Of a stretch of 64,000 nucleotides of DNA, positions 32,749 to 42,280 are shown piece after piece. The stretch spans positions 1 through 64,000 of the forward strand of contig JAFVDD010000052.1 in NCBI GenBank assembly GCA_017478725.1. The letters are read 5' to 3'. This DNA comes from Paludibacteraceae bacterium. Lineage in GTDB: Bacteria > Bacteroidota > Bacteroidia > Bacteroidales > Paludibacteraceae. Below the pieces are notes generated by a model. The model saw nothing but the letters and a program-made list of their open reading frames with translations, made no database searches and was not told the origin of the DNA. The translations under genes were made by a program, and so were the position numbers. Position 1 is the first letter of the stretch. The number at the start of each line of letters is the position of its first letter.

Positions 32749-35418
32749 TTACAATTCTTGTCCGAGTACGAAGTGGAACTGGCTACCGCCGTACTGACGG
32801 CTGCCGTTGATCTCGTCGAATCCCCATCCCCAGTCGATACCAAGGAGTCCGAACATAGGCAGGAAAATACGCACACCGACACCGGCAGAGCGCTTTAGGT
32901 TGAAGGGGTTGTACTCCTGGATATTGGCGAAGCAGTTACCCGCCTCGAGGAAGACGTGCGCCCAGATGGTAGCCGATTGCTCGAGCGTAATGGGGTAACG
33001 GAGCTCCATGGTAAACTTGTTGTAGAGGTAACCCATGTTTCGTCCCGTAGCCACGTCATACGGTGTGAGTGAACCGGAGGAATAACCGCGCATCGCCACA
33101 TATTCAGTGGAATAGCTGGTATAGCTGGACATACCGTCGCCACCCATATAGAACGACTCGAACGGCGATTTGGCATTAATATTATAGTGTCCCAGATAAC
33201 CAAATTCGGCACGCGTCATGAGCACCAGCTTGCTGTCTCTGGTAAGCGGCGTGAACACCTTGCCTGTGAATTTCCATTTATGGTACTCAATGAGATGGTA
33301 TTTCTCCGAAGTGGTGAGTTGGGAATAATCCTTGCCGCTAAAGAGCGACCATGGCGGAGTGATCTTCAATCCCAACGTGAACTGCGATCCGCGGCGGGTG
33401 TAGATAGGGTTGTCGATAGAGGAACGCGACAGCTGGAGGTTGAGCGCGAGATTATGGGAAGTACCGTTCGCAATCAGCAAGTAGGGCCAATCCTTCATCA
33501 TATACATCTGATAGCTCAGCTCGCCATAGAAGGTGAAATAGTCGTCAGGCCAGCGCAGACGCTTGCCATAACCGACCGACACACCGAGCGTACGCAGGTA
33601 CTTGTCCTTATCTGCCTCACTCTCAGCCAGTTGCTGATAGTAATTATTGTTGCCGGAATAGTAATAATAGGAAGAATAAGTGTTGTACAGGTTTTGGTAT
33701 GCCTGCATATACCGGCTGGAATATCCTGTCTGATTGGCGAAATAGATGCTCGCGCTCAGGCTGTTCGGCCGCTTGCCGCCCAGCCATGGTTCGAGGAAGG
33801 AGATGGAGGCGGAGGTATAGTAGATACCGTTCGTACGCGCGTTGATGGAGAACGTCTGTCCTTCGCCCTGCGGCACAATACGGTAAGCCTTTTTGTTGAA
33901 GAGGTTCTGGATGGCAAAATTGGTGAATTTCAATCCCAACGAACCCACCAGACCCGTAGCTCCCCAACCGAGCGAGAACTCGACCTGGTCACTGGATTTG
34001 GTTTCAAGTTTGTATGTCACATCCACTGTTCCCTCCTCCGGATTAGGCTGGATATCCGGCACCAGTTTCTCCTGATCAAAATGGCCCATCTGCGCCAACT
34101 CACGGAGCGAACGCATGATATCCGATTGCGAGTAGAGCTGACCCGGCTTGGTATATAACTCGCGGCGAACCACATGTTCATACACGCGGGTATTGCCGAC
34201 TATATTGACCTCGTTGATAGTAGCAGGTTTGCCTTCATACATACGCATCTCAAAGTCGATAGAGTCGTTCTCGACATTCACCTCCACGGGCTCGACGTTG
34301 AAGAAGAGGTAGCCGCGGTCGGTATAGAGTTTGCTGACGGCATCGTCGTCGTTCTGGAGGCGGTCGTTGAGGGTCTTGAGGTTATACACATCTCCGGGTT
34401 TGACACCCAGCGTGGCATCCAGCAGTTCATAGGGATAAACTGTGTTACCCACCCATTTGACGGAGCGGATGTAATATTTGTCGCCCTCGCTGACGGTCAT
34501 ATAGACATCCACGCGTGTGGGATCCTCGGGGTTGGGCACTACCGAGTCCGCCACAATATAGGCGTCGCGGTAACCGATTTCATTGTATTTCTCGATGACC
34601 GCCTGTTTGTCTTTCTCATACTCCTCGGTCACGAATTTCTTGGTTCGGAAAAGATTGACGATATCGTTATCGTTGGTCTTTTTCATCGCCTTGTTGATCT
34701 GCCGGTCGGTCAGCGCTTCGTTGCCGGTGATATAGATTTTACCCACCTTGGTTTTGGCTTTCTTGTCCGTAGCAATCAGCACTTTGACGTAACCCGGGTG
34801 GTCGGCATCATTTTGCTGGAGCACATTCACCTCCGCATTGTGGAAGCCTTTCTCCGCCAGGTATTTCAGGATAACCGTCTTGGCATGGTCCTCCAGATTA
34901 GGCGTCATCTGGCTTCCCTGACGGATACCCACCTTGACTTCCAAGTCCTCTTTCTCGCTTTTCTTGAGCCCCTCGTAGCGCACTTCGCTCACACGCGGAC
35001 GCTGTTTGAGGTCAATGATCAGCCATATTTTGCCGCCTTCAATCTTCTTGGCGCGTATCTTGACCGAGGAGAAAAGGCCCTGTTTCCAGAAGCGTTTGAT
35101 GGCCTTGGTAATCTGGTCGCCCGGCACCTCAATCTTGTCACCCACGGCCAATCCGGAGAAGCCGATCAGCACAAAATCCTCATAACTGTCAGCTCCCTGC
35201 ACTTCGATGCCGGCAATCTCGTAGGTCTTGCGCGACATCCCGTATTCTATATCCGGCACCCGGTCGGCTACCGCAGCCGATGAATCGGCAGAAGCAGTCG
35301 CCACAGCAGCAGTGTCCGCCCCGGTCTGCGCCAGAAGGCATGAGAAAGGGAGACAAAGGACTGAAAGGAGGAGTACTGCCAGCCGGAGACGTTTAGTATG
35401 TAATATATTGAATATCAA
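32749..35418 (-). CDS. bamA: Outer membrane protein assembly factor BamA
   Basis: 889 residues. Core of the beta-barrel assembly machine. Signal peptide (LAVLLLSVLCLPFSCLLAQ), five POTRA domains at about 65-465 (VQGADSYEDFVLIGFSGLAVG; ITGNEALTDRQINKAMK; VNIVGNTRVYEHVVRRELYTKPGQLYSQSD) and a 16-stranded barrel with FSLGWGATGLVG and IGLDWGWGFDEI-type strands, ending near FVLGQEL. The start is TTG at 35418, overlapping the uppS stop as TTGA; the next ATG (GMSRK) would remove the signal peptide. A Tyr/Ser/Asn-rich loop near 585-605 is probably extracellular. Confidence 0.96.
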   Translation of the reverse strand: MIFNILHTKRLRLAVLLLSVLCLPFSCLLAQTGADTAAVATASADSSAAVADRVPDIEYGMSRKTYEIAGIEVQGADSYEDFVLIGFSGLAVGDKIEVPGDQITKAIKRFWKQGLFSSVKIRAKKIEGGKIWLIIDLKQRPRVSEVRYEGLKKSEKEDLEVKVGIRQGSQMTPNLEDHAKTVILKYLAEKGFHNAEVNVLQQNDADHPGYVKVLIATDKKAKTKVGKIYITGNEALTDRQINKAMKKTNDNDIVNLFRTKKFVTEEYEKDKQAVIEKYNEIGYRDAYIVADSVVPNPEDPTRVDVYMTVSEGDKYYIRSVKWVGNTVYPYELLDATLGVKPGDVYNLKTLNDRLQNDDDAVSKLYTDRGYLFFNVEPVEVNVENDSIDFEMRMYEGKPATINEVNIVGNTRVYEHVVRRELYTKPGQLYSQSDIMRSLRELAQMGHFDQEKLVPDIQPNPEEGTVDVTYKLETKSSDQVEFSLGWGATGLVGSLGLKFTNFAIQNLFNKKAYRIVPQGEGQTFSINARTNGIYYTSASISFLEPWLGGKRPNSLSASIYFANQTGYSSRYMQAYQNLYNTYSSYYYYSGNNNYYQQLAESEADKDKYLRTLGVSVGYGKRLRWPDDYFTFYGELSYQMYMMKDWPYLLIANGTSHNLALNLQLSRSSIDNPIYTRRGSQFTLGLKITPPWSLFSGKDYSQLTTSEKYHLIEYHKWKFTGKVFTPLTRDSKLVLMTRAEFGYLGHYNINAKSPFESFYMGGDGMSSYTSYSTEYVAMRGYSSGSLTPYDVATGRNMGYLYNKFTMELRYPITLEQSATIWAHVFLEAGNCFANIQEYNPFNLKRSAGVGVRIFLPMFGLLGIDWGWGFDEINGSRQYGGSQFHFVLGQEL

Positions 35419-36158
35419 TGTTTCAGTTGTTCGCTTGTTTTGCCGAAACGACGCTCACGTTTCTGGTAATCGATGATAGCTTTGTATAGTTCCTCGCTCG
35501 TAAACTCCGGCCAGAGGCAATCGGTGAAATAGAGCTCCGAGTACGCCAATTGCCACAACAGGAAATTGCTGATACGGAACTCACCGCTGGTGCGAATCAG
35601 CAAATCGGGATCAGGAATAGCCGCCGTGGTCATGAGCGACGAAACCAAAGGTTCGTTCACCTCCTCGGCACGCAGTTTGCCCTCCTGCGCCAACCGTACG
35701 GCCTCCTGCATAGCACGCGTGATCTCCCACCGCGCGGAATAGCTGAGCGCCAGCACCATGGTCAAACCGGTGTTGCCGCTTGTCTGCTCGATACATTGCA
35801 GAAACTTGGTACGTGCGCCGTCCGGCAGGCGGCTTAAATCGCCAATCGTCTGCAACCGTACGTTATTCTCCATCAGTGTAGGCGTCTCCTTGGCAATAGT
35901 GTCCACCAGCAGCGTCATCAAAGCATCCACCTCCTCCTTCGGACGGTTCCAGTTCTCAGTGGAAAAGGTATAAAGGGTCAGGTATTCCACGCCCAGCTCT
36001 GTAGCGGCCACGGTGATATTATGCACCGTCTCCACGCCCTGTTTGTGACCAAACATACGTGCCAGACCCTGTTTCTTAGCCCAACGCCCGTTGCCGTCCA
36101 TGATTATGGCTATGTGGCGCGGCAGACGCAAGAGGTCGATTTGCTGTTTATAATCCAT
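35415..36158 (-). CDS. uppS: Isoprenyl transferase (undecaprenyl diphosphate synthase family)
   Basis: 247 residues. Makes the C55 lipid carrier for peptidoglycan and surface glycans. Motifs HIAIIMDGNGRWAKKQG near residue 15, LYTFSTENWNRP, and DLLIRTSGEFRISNFLLWQLAYSELYF near 200 are diagnostic. The start at 36158 (MDYKQQI) lies four bases after porG; a longer frame to 36212 runs back into porG and is rejected. The window also has uppP, which recycles this carrier. Confidence 0.95.
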   Translation of the reverse strand: MDYKQQIDLLRLPRHIAIIMDGNGRWAKKQGLARMFGHKQGVETVHNITVAATELGVEYLTLYTFSTENWNRPKEEVDALMTLLVDTIAKETPTLMENNVRLQTIGDLSRLPDGARTKFLQCIEQTSGNTGLTMVLALSYSARWEITRAMQEAVRLAQEGKLRAEEVNEPLVSSLMTTAAIPDPDLLIRTSGEFRISNFLLWQLAYSELYFTDCLWPEFTSEELYKAIIDYQKRERRFGKTSEQLKH

Positions 36159-36162
36159 ACGA

Positions 36163-36873
36163 TTAATCGGAGTTACACATTCTACAAATTTTCTTCGCCT
36201 TTCCGAATTCAAAAACTATGCCGAGAGTCAGTTGTCCGGTCAGGTCAAAGTTCATAATATTGCTCCCGTTCAGATTGTAGGTGTTGTTCAGGTTGGCGCC
36301 AGTCTCCAGATTATCAGCGAAATAGAGATTATGCTGCCACGCGATATTCAAACCCATCCAATCGTAAAATTTCCATTTGAATCCGATACCGAAGGGGAAA
36401 TAGGCTGCTACACGGTTGAACTTGTTCATTTCGCTGCCGTACATCGCCGCACCTATGCCCAGAAAAATATACGGCGTATAGGGATAAAGCGTTTTGTCGT
36501 ATTTGTTCTTTGCCCCGAACCGCAGGAAATTGCACTCCGTCATCACGTCCACGTTAATCAGCCGGTTCTGCCAATACGTGTCTTGTTTCACCAAGTGGTT
36601 GCTCGCATCAAAAGCGTAGTTATTGCCCGTAATACGCTGCGTCAGGCCTTTCGCCTGAATAGCCCAGCGCTTGGTGAACTTGTAGCGGAAATGCAGGCCA
36701 TACGTCTCCCGCACATTCTGAAAAATATGCGGCGTAGCGTCGCCCACATAATAGCCGGCACCGGCCTGCAGGCCTAACTCGCACAAATACGGACGCTCTT
36801 CGGCAAACGCCGAAACACCCGCCGCCAGCAGCAGGAGAACCACACAATATTTCCGTCGTATATACGCGCGCAT
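36163..36873 (-). CDS. porG: PorG-like T9SS outer-membrane beta-barrel protein
   Basis: 236 residues. A signal peptide (CVVLLLLAAGVSAFAEE) is followed by alternating beta strands of a small barrel (CELGLQAGAGYYVGDATPH; LHFRYKFTKRWAIQAKGL; YTPYIFLGIGAAMYG; AYFPFGIGFKWKFYDWMGLNIAWQH). Gene order porG-uppS-bamA-skp-skp matches Porphyromonas gingivalis, where PorG is part of the PorK/PorN ring complex. The name rests on synteny and fold; sequence similarity could not be scored. It has its own promoter and starts the operon. Two cysteines lie at the extreme C-terminus (KKICRMCNSD). Confidence 0.8.
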   Translation of the reverse strand: MRAYIRRKYCVVLLLLAAGVSAFAEERPYLCELGLQAGAGYYVGDATPHIFQNVRETYGLHFRYKFTKRWAIQAKGLTQRITGNNYAFDASNHLVKQDTYWQNRLINVDVMTECNFLRFGAKNKYDKTLYPYTPYIFLGIGAAMYGSEMNKFNRVAAYFPFGIGFKWKFYDWMGLNIAWQHNLYFADNLETGANLNNTYNLNGSNIMNFDLTGQLTLGIVFEFGKAKKICRMCNSD

Positions 36874-36898
36874 TGCACACTTCAGTACATAAAGCGTG

Positions 36899-36930
36899 CA
36901 AAATTACTAAAAAAAATTGGAATACACAAA
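36899..36930 (-). promoter_or_regulatory. Promoter of porG-uppS-bamA-skp operon
   Basis: Minus strand: TTTG 36927-36930 and TAATTTTG 36899-36906 with 20 bases between. It lies directly after the radA stop. Confidence 0.75.
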
Positions 36931-36955
36931 AAAAAGTGCATTTTCTCGTTAAATC

Positions 36956-38314
36956 TTATGATTTAATGAGCAAACGGAAGGCATCTGTGACTTTTTTGAC
37001 CGCCACAACCTCTATTTGGAAGCGTTTGGGATCAATGTGTTGTTCAGCAGGAACAAGTATTCGCCGGAAACCGAGTTTCTGCGCTTCCTGAATGCGCTGT
37101 TCGATACGGTTAACGGGTCTGATTTCTCCTGCCAGCCCCACCTCGCCGGTGAGACAAGTGCCGGCATCCAGCGCGATGTCCATATTACTGCTCAGCACGG
37201 CAGCCAGCACCGCAAGGTCGATAGCAGGATCCTGCACCCTGATACCTCCGGCTATATTAAGAAAGACGTCTTTTTGCAGCAGTTTGAACCCCACTCTTTT
37301 CTCCAGCACCGCCAGCAGCATGTTCAGTCTCCGTCCGTCAAAGCCGGTAGATGAGCGCTGCGGAGTACCGTAAGCGGCGGAAGAAACGAGCGCCTGTACC
37401 TCGATGAGCAGCGGCCTGACACCCTCTACCGCCGCAGCGATAGCTACGCCAGAAAGCCCTTCGCGGGCGGTACTCAACAGCAGTTCGGATGGGTTGGTCA
37501 CTTCTCTCAGACCGCTCTGACGCATCTCATAGATACCGATCTCGGAGGTGGAACCGAAGCGGTTTTTCTGCGCACGGAGAATGCGGTACATGTATTGCTG
37601 GTCGCCCTCGAACTGCAGCACGGTGTCCACTATGTGCTCCAGCACTTTGGGGCCGGCAAGCGAGCCCTCCTTGTTGATATGACCGATAATAATAAAGGGA
37701 ATATTGCTGGTTTTGGCAAACTCCAAGATACGGGTGGCGCACTCACGCACCTGCGTCAGGCTGCCGATAGAGGCTTCCACGGCTTCGGTGCCGATTGTCT
37801 GGATGGAGTCGATGACCACAATCTCCGGCTCCAGCGACCGGATCTGTTCCAGAATATGCTCAAGCGAGGTATCGGAACTGAGATACAGGTTTTCGGCATT
37901 CCCCTCCAGTCGTTCGGCGCGCAGTTTGATTTGCCGCACACTCTCCTCGCCGGAAGCGTAGAAAGTCTTGCGTTCGCCCTGCTGCAGCAGAACCTGCAAC
38001 GCAAGGGTGGATTTGCCGATTCCCGGTTCGCCACCCAGCAGCACCAGACTGCCCGGCACCAACCCGCCTCCCAATACGCGGTTGAACTCGCCGTTATGCA
38101 TGTCCAGACGCATCTCTTCAGCGGCCTCTATGTCTTGCAGCCGCCTGGGCCGGGAGCCATTGGAAATCTGACGACTGACAGCTGAATGCTGACGGCTTGG
38201 CACAACCTCCTCTTCGTACGTGCCCCACTCGCCGCAAACAGGGCAACGGCCGAGCATCTGCGGAGCCTTGGCGCCGCATGACGAACAGACATATTGAATA
38301 ACAGGCTTTGCCAT
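36956..38314 (-). CDS. radA: DNA repair protein RadA (Sms)
   Basis: 452 residues. A hexameric helicase that extends D-loops in recombination and repair. N-terminal zinc finger CSSCGAKAPQMLGRCPVCGEW, Walker A LGGEPGIGKSTL near 95, the KNRFGSTSEIG motif near 252, and a Lon-like C-terminal domain. Residues ~40-49 (RQHSAVSRQ), in the linker between the zinc finger and the ATPase domain, are encoded by a family A repeat. Its start overlaps the rnz stop by one base (TGATG). Confidence 0.96.
   Translation of the reverse strand: MAKPVIQYVCSSCGAKAPQMLGRCPVCGEWGTYEEEVVPSRQHSAVSRQISNGSRPRRLQDIEAAEEMRLDMHNGEFNRVLGGGLVPGSLVLLGGEPGIGKSTLALQVLLQQGERKTFYASGEESVRQIKLRAERLEGNAENLYLSSDTSLEHILEQIRSLEPEIVVIDSIQTIGTEAVEASIGSLTQVRECATRILEFAKTSNIPFIIIGHINKEGSLAGPKVLEHIVDTVLQFEGDQQYMYRILRAQKNRFGSTSEIGIYEMRQSGLREVTNPSELLLSTAREGLSGVAIAAAVEGVRPLLIEVQALVSSAAYGTPQRSSTGFDGRRLNMLLAVLEKRVGFKLLQKDVFLNIAGGIRVQDPAIDLAVLAAVLSSNMDIALDAGTCLTGEVGLAGEIRPVNRIEQRIQEAQKLGFRRILVPAEQHIDPKRFQIEVVAVKKVTDAFRLLIKS
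38169..38197. repeat. Family A word repeat inside radA
   Basis: TGACGACTGACAGCTGAATG words in frame, in the linker after the zinc finger. Confidence 0.85.
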
Positions 38315-39120
38315 CAGATTTCGATAACCATTTTCTCTTCGGCGGCAATCACATGGGGAAACACCTCTCGGGCCTCCGATGCGAAAAGACTGTGGTCCTC
38401 CACCCGTGCAGAGTAATGTCCTATGATGAGTTGCCCGGCATTGGCTTTGGCGGCAATAACCGCCGCCTGGCGTGCCGTGGAGTGTTTGACCTCACGGCTG
38501 CGGTCGGACATAGATTCCAGAAAAGTCGCTTCGTGGTACAGTGTGTCCACGCCCTCAATGAGCGGCACAATCTTCTCGCTGTACATGGTATCCGCACAGT
38601 AAGCGTAACGCTTGTGCGTCACACGCTCGAAAGTGCCGTCCTCACGTTTGACGCGGTGGGTCTCCTTGAAGAGAAAACCGCAGGTAGGCACACCGTGCTT
38701 GAGAGGTATCGTCTCCACGCTCACCGTCCTGTCCTCAAAAATCACCTCATGCTTGCGGGGATTGATCGGGTGGAAAACAATCTCATAGAGCCGGTCGCCG
38801 CAGTGATAATCAAGAATGGGTTGCAGCAGTTTCTCCAGATCCGGATGGGCGTAGATATGCATCGGCTGGGTGCGTTTGAGCATGCCAAGCGTGCACAGCA
38901 GTCCCGCCAGACCGAAACAATGGTCGGCATGGAGGTGGGAGATAAAGATGTTATACAGCCGCGAGGTATGCACCCCCAGCCGCTGCATCATCAGCTGCGC
39001 CCCCTCTCCGCAGTCCACCATAAACATCTTGTCGCATAACTCAACCAGCTGCGACGAGGGCGAAGTGGTCTTTGTAGGTTTGGCACTGCCGCACCCTAAT
39101 ATAGTGACTTTTCCTTTCAA
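38314..39120 (-). CDS. rnz: Ribonuclease Z (tRNase Z)
   Basis: 268 residues, shorter than the usual ~305. Cuts 3' trailers from tRNA precursors. The metal-binding HLHADHCFGL motif lies near residue 60, preceded by FMVDCGEGAQLMMQR, with YCADTM, YHEATF and IIGHYSAR downstream. This genome's tRNAs here lack an encoded CCA, consistent with tRNase Z processing. The start is TTG at 39120, overlapping the previous stop as TTGA. Confidence 0.92.
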   Translation of the reverse strand: MKGKVTILGCGSAKPTKTTSPSSQLVELCDKMFMVDCGEGAQLMMQRLGVHTSRLYNIFISHLHADHCFGLAGLLCTLGMLKRTQPMHIYAHPDLEKLLQPILDYHCGDRLYEIVFHPINPRKHEVIFEDRTVSVETIPLKHGVPTCGFLFKETHRVKREDGTFERVTHKRYAYCADTMYSEKIVPLIEGVDTLYHEATFLESMSDRSREVKHSTARQAAVIAAKANAGQLIIGHYSARVEDHSLFASEAREVFPHVIAAEEKMVIEI

Positions 39121-41105
39121 GATTCTCCTACTTCTGCCAGTCTTCCCAGCATCGACTCACCCAGCTCGGTTTTGCGGTCGATATGTTCAAGTACAGCCTG
39201 CACGAACGAGTTGGACTCGAACGAACCGCGCACTTCCTCAAAATCGGCTGCCGCTTGTTCGCGGTCGCCGTCCACGCCGAAACCTGTCTGGCTGTTGAGG
39301 TCGAACTCCTTGCGGGCATCGTCGTAAACCATTCTGTCCAGCCGCACCACGGCATCCTGCCATTGACGGATCGTGGCACGTATCTGCGTCAAGGTCACCT
39401 GCTCCACCGTACAGCCCCACACACGCTCCAGCTTGCAGAGTGCCCAGGTCCACTCATAAGAGTAGTAGTTCGCGTGCATCTGAGCGAGCCGGCGGCGGAT
39501 AGCATCCAGAGTGATACCACCCTGCTCTATCTCGTCCAGCAGTCGGCTCACCTCGTTGCGCGGCGCAATCAATCCAGCCAGATCCACCCAATCGCCCAAG
39601 CCTGCAGGACTATCGGGACGCAGGGCTGCGCGCAACTCGTCCATCGTGTGCCATTCGCGTTTGTCCAGACGGCTGATCAGACTATTGCCTAAAAACTTCT
39701 GGATACCTATTGTGTATAGTTCGCGACCGTGGCGGAGCGAAGAGTTACGTATTTTGCAATTACGATAGCCATACACCTCCGTGTTCTCGCCGCCGAGAGC
39801 CTGCAGTTCGTCCAGCACCTCGCGACCGCGCCACATTTTCTGGACGGTATAAGGGCTCAGCAGGTTAAAATTGATGCAATCCAGCTTCTCGGGATCCTTG
39901 CGGTTGTCGCGCTTCGGCCATTTCTGGGCATCACGGATTGTACCTACGGTACGCAGGTTGGCACCGGGCACCAGATAACTCTCCGAGTTGTTCTCTATCA
40001 GGTAGGAGAACGGCAACTCGCTGGTATCAGCATGGTGGGTATGGCGCCCCATGACCAGCGAGAAAGCACCTATCTTGCTCGGCCACAACAGATAACTGTC
40101 GCTCGTGGTTTTCGCGCCGCGCTCGGCTATGCCCTGATGAATCGGTCCGAGTTTGTACATGTGGTTCGACTGGTTGCTGCCGGAGCCCGCATTGAGGAAC
40201 GAGAACATACCTGCAATCAGCAGTGTGCTCTTGTGGTGCGTCACTGTGTAGGGGCCCGCAAAGATGGCGCAAGCCTCGCCGTGCATGCCCTGGCAGTTGC
40301 TGAAGAACAGACTCTCGCCGGCGGAGTAATGCTTATCGAAGATACACCCCTGGCCCACGAAACATTTGTCCACCAGCGTACTGTCGCCTATCTCCACGCC
40401 CGAAGCGATGATGAAATCCGCACACTTGACGCCGCTGCCCAGCTTGACGGGAGCAAACCGGTTGCTGTTGATTGTACCATTCTTCAGACGGCTCACGCCT
40501 GCCAGTTCGGCATAATCGCCGATGCGCACGTTCTTGATCGTACCGCAGTTGAGGATGCACACGTTGCTGCCTATCTCGCCATGGTCGGATGCCTGAGCCT
40601 CGGCGTAGGCGTCAATCATCGCCTCTACGGCGTGAATCATTTTCGGGCGGTGGCGATAGAGCGTGAGAATATACGCCAGACTGGCGCTGAGCTCGTTGAA
40701 GATCGGTATCTCGCGTCCGCCGCCCTCGTTCATCACCGGCACGCGTACGCCGTTGCCGAACGTTGTACGACTGTCCACCAGCACCGAATTTACGTTCTCG
40801 ATGCAGGTATTGGAGCCGATGCGGTAGTTGGCTATGTAGTTGTGGATATTATAGATGTGTACGTCATCGCCCAACTCGCAGTTGTGGATGGCGGCGTTGT
40901 AAATACCCGAGTGCACCTGTAATCCGCCGGGCAGTTCAAACTCGCGGGTGAAAGCCCCGATCAGCACATGGCCCGAGAAACGGGTGTTGCGCACATGCGA
41001 AGGCTCAAACGCCTCTGCCACTTCTATCTCCTGCCAGTCGGCAGCCGCGCATCCCTGCGCTTCCAGCGCTGCTATCTCCGCGCTCGTCAATGAACGGTAG
41101 TTCAT
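39117..41105 (-). CDS. DUF4954 family protein (hexapeptide-repeat beta helix)
   Basis: 662 residues. The middle (about 60-330) has many short Ile/Val/Gly-Asn repeats (IHNCELGDDVHIYNIHNYIANYRIGSN; CTIKNVRIGDYAELAGVSRLKNGTI) typical of left-handed beta helices in sugar-nucleotide acyltransferases. The C-terminal ~200 residues are helical. The family is conserved in Bacteroidota with no settled function; an acyl- or nucleotidyl-transferase role is inferred from fold only. It is coupled to rnz by TTGA. Confidence 0.85.
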   Translation of the reverse strand: MNYRSLTSAEIAALEAQGCAAADWQEIEVAEAFEPSHVRNTRFSGHVLIGAFTREFELPGGLQVHSGIYNAAIHNCELGDDVHIYNIHNYIANYRIGSNTCIENVNSVLVDSRTTFGNGVRVPVMNEGGGREIPIFNELSASLAYILTLYRHRPKMIHAVEAMIDAYAEAQASDHGEIGSNVCILNCGTIKNVRIGDYAELAGVSRLKNGTINSNRFAPVKLGSGVKCADFIIASGVEIGDSTLVDKCFVGQGCIFDKHYSAGESLFFSNCQGMHGEACAIFAGPYTVTHHKSTLLIAGMFSFLNAGSGSNQSNHMYKLGPIHQGIAERGAKTTSDSYLLWPSKIGAFSLVMGRHTHHADTSELPFSYLIENNSESYLVPGANLRTVGTIRDAQKWPKRDNRKDPEKLDCINFNLLSPYTVQKMWRGREVLDELQALGGENTEVYGYRNCKIRNSSLRHGRELYTIGIQKFLGNSLISRLDKREWHTMDELRAALRPDSPAGLGDWVDLAGLIAPRNEVSRLLDEIEQGGITLDAIRRRLAQMHANYYSYEWTWALCKLERVWGCTVEQVTLTQIRATIRQWQDAVVRLDRMVYDDARKEFDLNSQTGFGVDGDREQAAADFEEVRGSFESNSFVQAVLEHIDRKTELGESMLGRLAEVGES

Positions 41106-41134
41106 ACCCCTTCGCCTTTCACCTTTCGCCTTTA
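41106..41134. repeat. Family D word repeat (CCTTTCACCTTT)
   Basis: CTTCGCCTTTCACCTTTCGC words fill the gap between dnaN and the DUF4954 gene. A related copy encodes part of the signal peptide at 63886-63909. Confidence 0.65.
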
Positions 41135-42259
41135 TTAGTCATTCAGCAGCATCGGCATCAGCAGCATCAGCACATCTTCGTTCTCCTCGTTCTCTGCCGG
41201 CAGGATCAAGCCTGCGCGGGCAGGGTCGGACAACTTGAGCTGCACATCCGTGCTGGTCAGCGACGCCAGAATGTCTATCATGAACGGCGCCTTGAAGCCG
41301 ATAGCCATCGGTGAACCGTTATAACTGCATGAGATAGTCTCTTCCGCCGACGTCGAGAAATCGATATCCTGCGCCGAGATCTTGATACTGTTCTCGCTCA
41401 GCGCCAGACGCAGCATGGCGGTGCCGTTGTTGGCAAAGACGGCCACGCGCTTGCACGCGTTGATCATCGTCTGACGGTCCACCGTAACGATATTCTGGTT
41501 GTTCTGAGGAATAACCGCATTGTAGTTCGGGAAACGACCTTCTATCTGACGGCTCACTACGGTTGTCGTGCCGAACACGAACGTCACGTTCTTCTCGCCG
41601 AAAGAGATGGCCACGTCGCCCTCTTCTTTGCCAAGCACGTTCTTCAGCAGCCCTGCGGGTTTCTTGGGCAGGATGAAACTTGCCTCCTCACCGCCCTGCA
41701 ACGCGGTGTTCGTGTAACGTACCAGACGGTGAGCATCGGTAGCTACCAGCGTCACCTTGTCAGGCGTGATATCAAAATAAATACCGTTCATCACCGGACG
41801 CAGCTCGTCGTCAGCCGTGCAGAAGATCGTCTTCTCTATCGCGGCTTGGAGCACTTTAGCCGGCAGACTCAGATGGTGGGCATCCGTCAATGCGTTCGGC
41901 ATCTCGGGGTATTGGTCACCATTCACGCCCACGAACGAATACGTTCCGTTCTGGCTCACCATGCTCACGGCGTAGTTGTTCTCGTCAATAGTGAATTGCA
42001 ACGGCTGCTCCGAAAACTCCTTCAGCGTGTCCAGCAGCAGCTTGGCGGCGGAGGCAACGCGTCCGTTGCCCTCCACGCCCTCTACTTCCACACTCGTGCG
42101 GATAGTGGTCTCACCGTCAGAGGCCGTCATGCGCAACTGACTGCCCGAGAGCTCAAACAACACATCGTCCAGGATCGGCAGCGCGTTCTTGCCGGCTATC
42201 ACACGGCTCACCGTCTGCAACTGAGCGAACAATTTCGAACTTGATACATTGAATTTCAT
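41135..42259 (-). CDS. dnaN: DNA polymerase III beta subunit (sliding clamp)
   Basis: 374 residues, normal length. Three structurally similar domains: MKFNVSSSKLFAQLQTVSRVI opening the first, VNGDQYPEMP and DAHRLVRYT in the middle, RFPNYNAVIPQNN, and the C-terminal LLMPMLLND, where family members carry the terminal M-P-M/x-x motif. Encircles DNA and tethers polymerases and repair enzymes. It is not next to dnaA or recF here. Confidence 0.97.
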   Translation of the reverse strand: MKFNVSSSKLFAQLQTVSRVIAGKNALPILDDVLFELSGSQLRMTASDGETTIRTSVEVEGVEGNGRVASAAKLLLDTLKEFSEQPLQFTIDENNYAVSMVSQNGTYSFVGVNGDQYPEMPNALTDAHHLSLPAKVLQAAIEKTIFCTADDELRPVMNGIYFDITPDKVTLVATDAHRLVRYTNTALQGGEEASFILPKKPAGLLKNVLGKEEGDVAISFGEKNVTFVFGTTTVVSRQIEGRFPNYNAVIPQNNQNIVTVDRQTMINACKRVAVFANNGTAMLRLALSENSIKISAQDIDFSTSAEETISCSYNGSPMAIGFKAPFMIDILASLTSTDVQLKLSDPARAGLILPAENEENEDVLMLLMPMLLND

Positions 42260-42280
42260 ATACGTATATTTTTTAAAAGA

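Noticed and set aside
35415..36212. uppS starting at 36212
   Set aside because: The additional 18 residues are read from the end of porG; the family N-terminus fits 36158.
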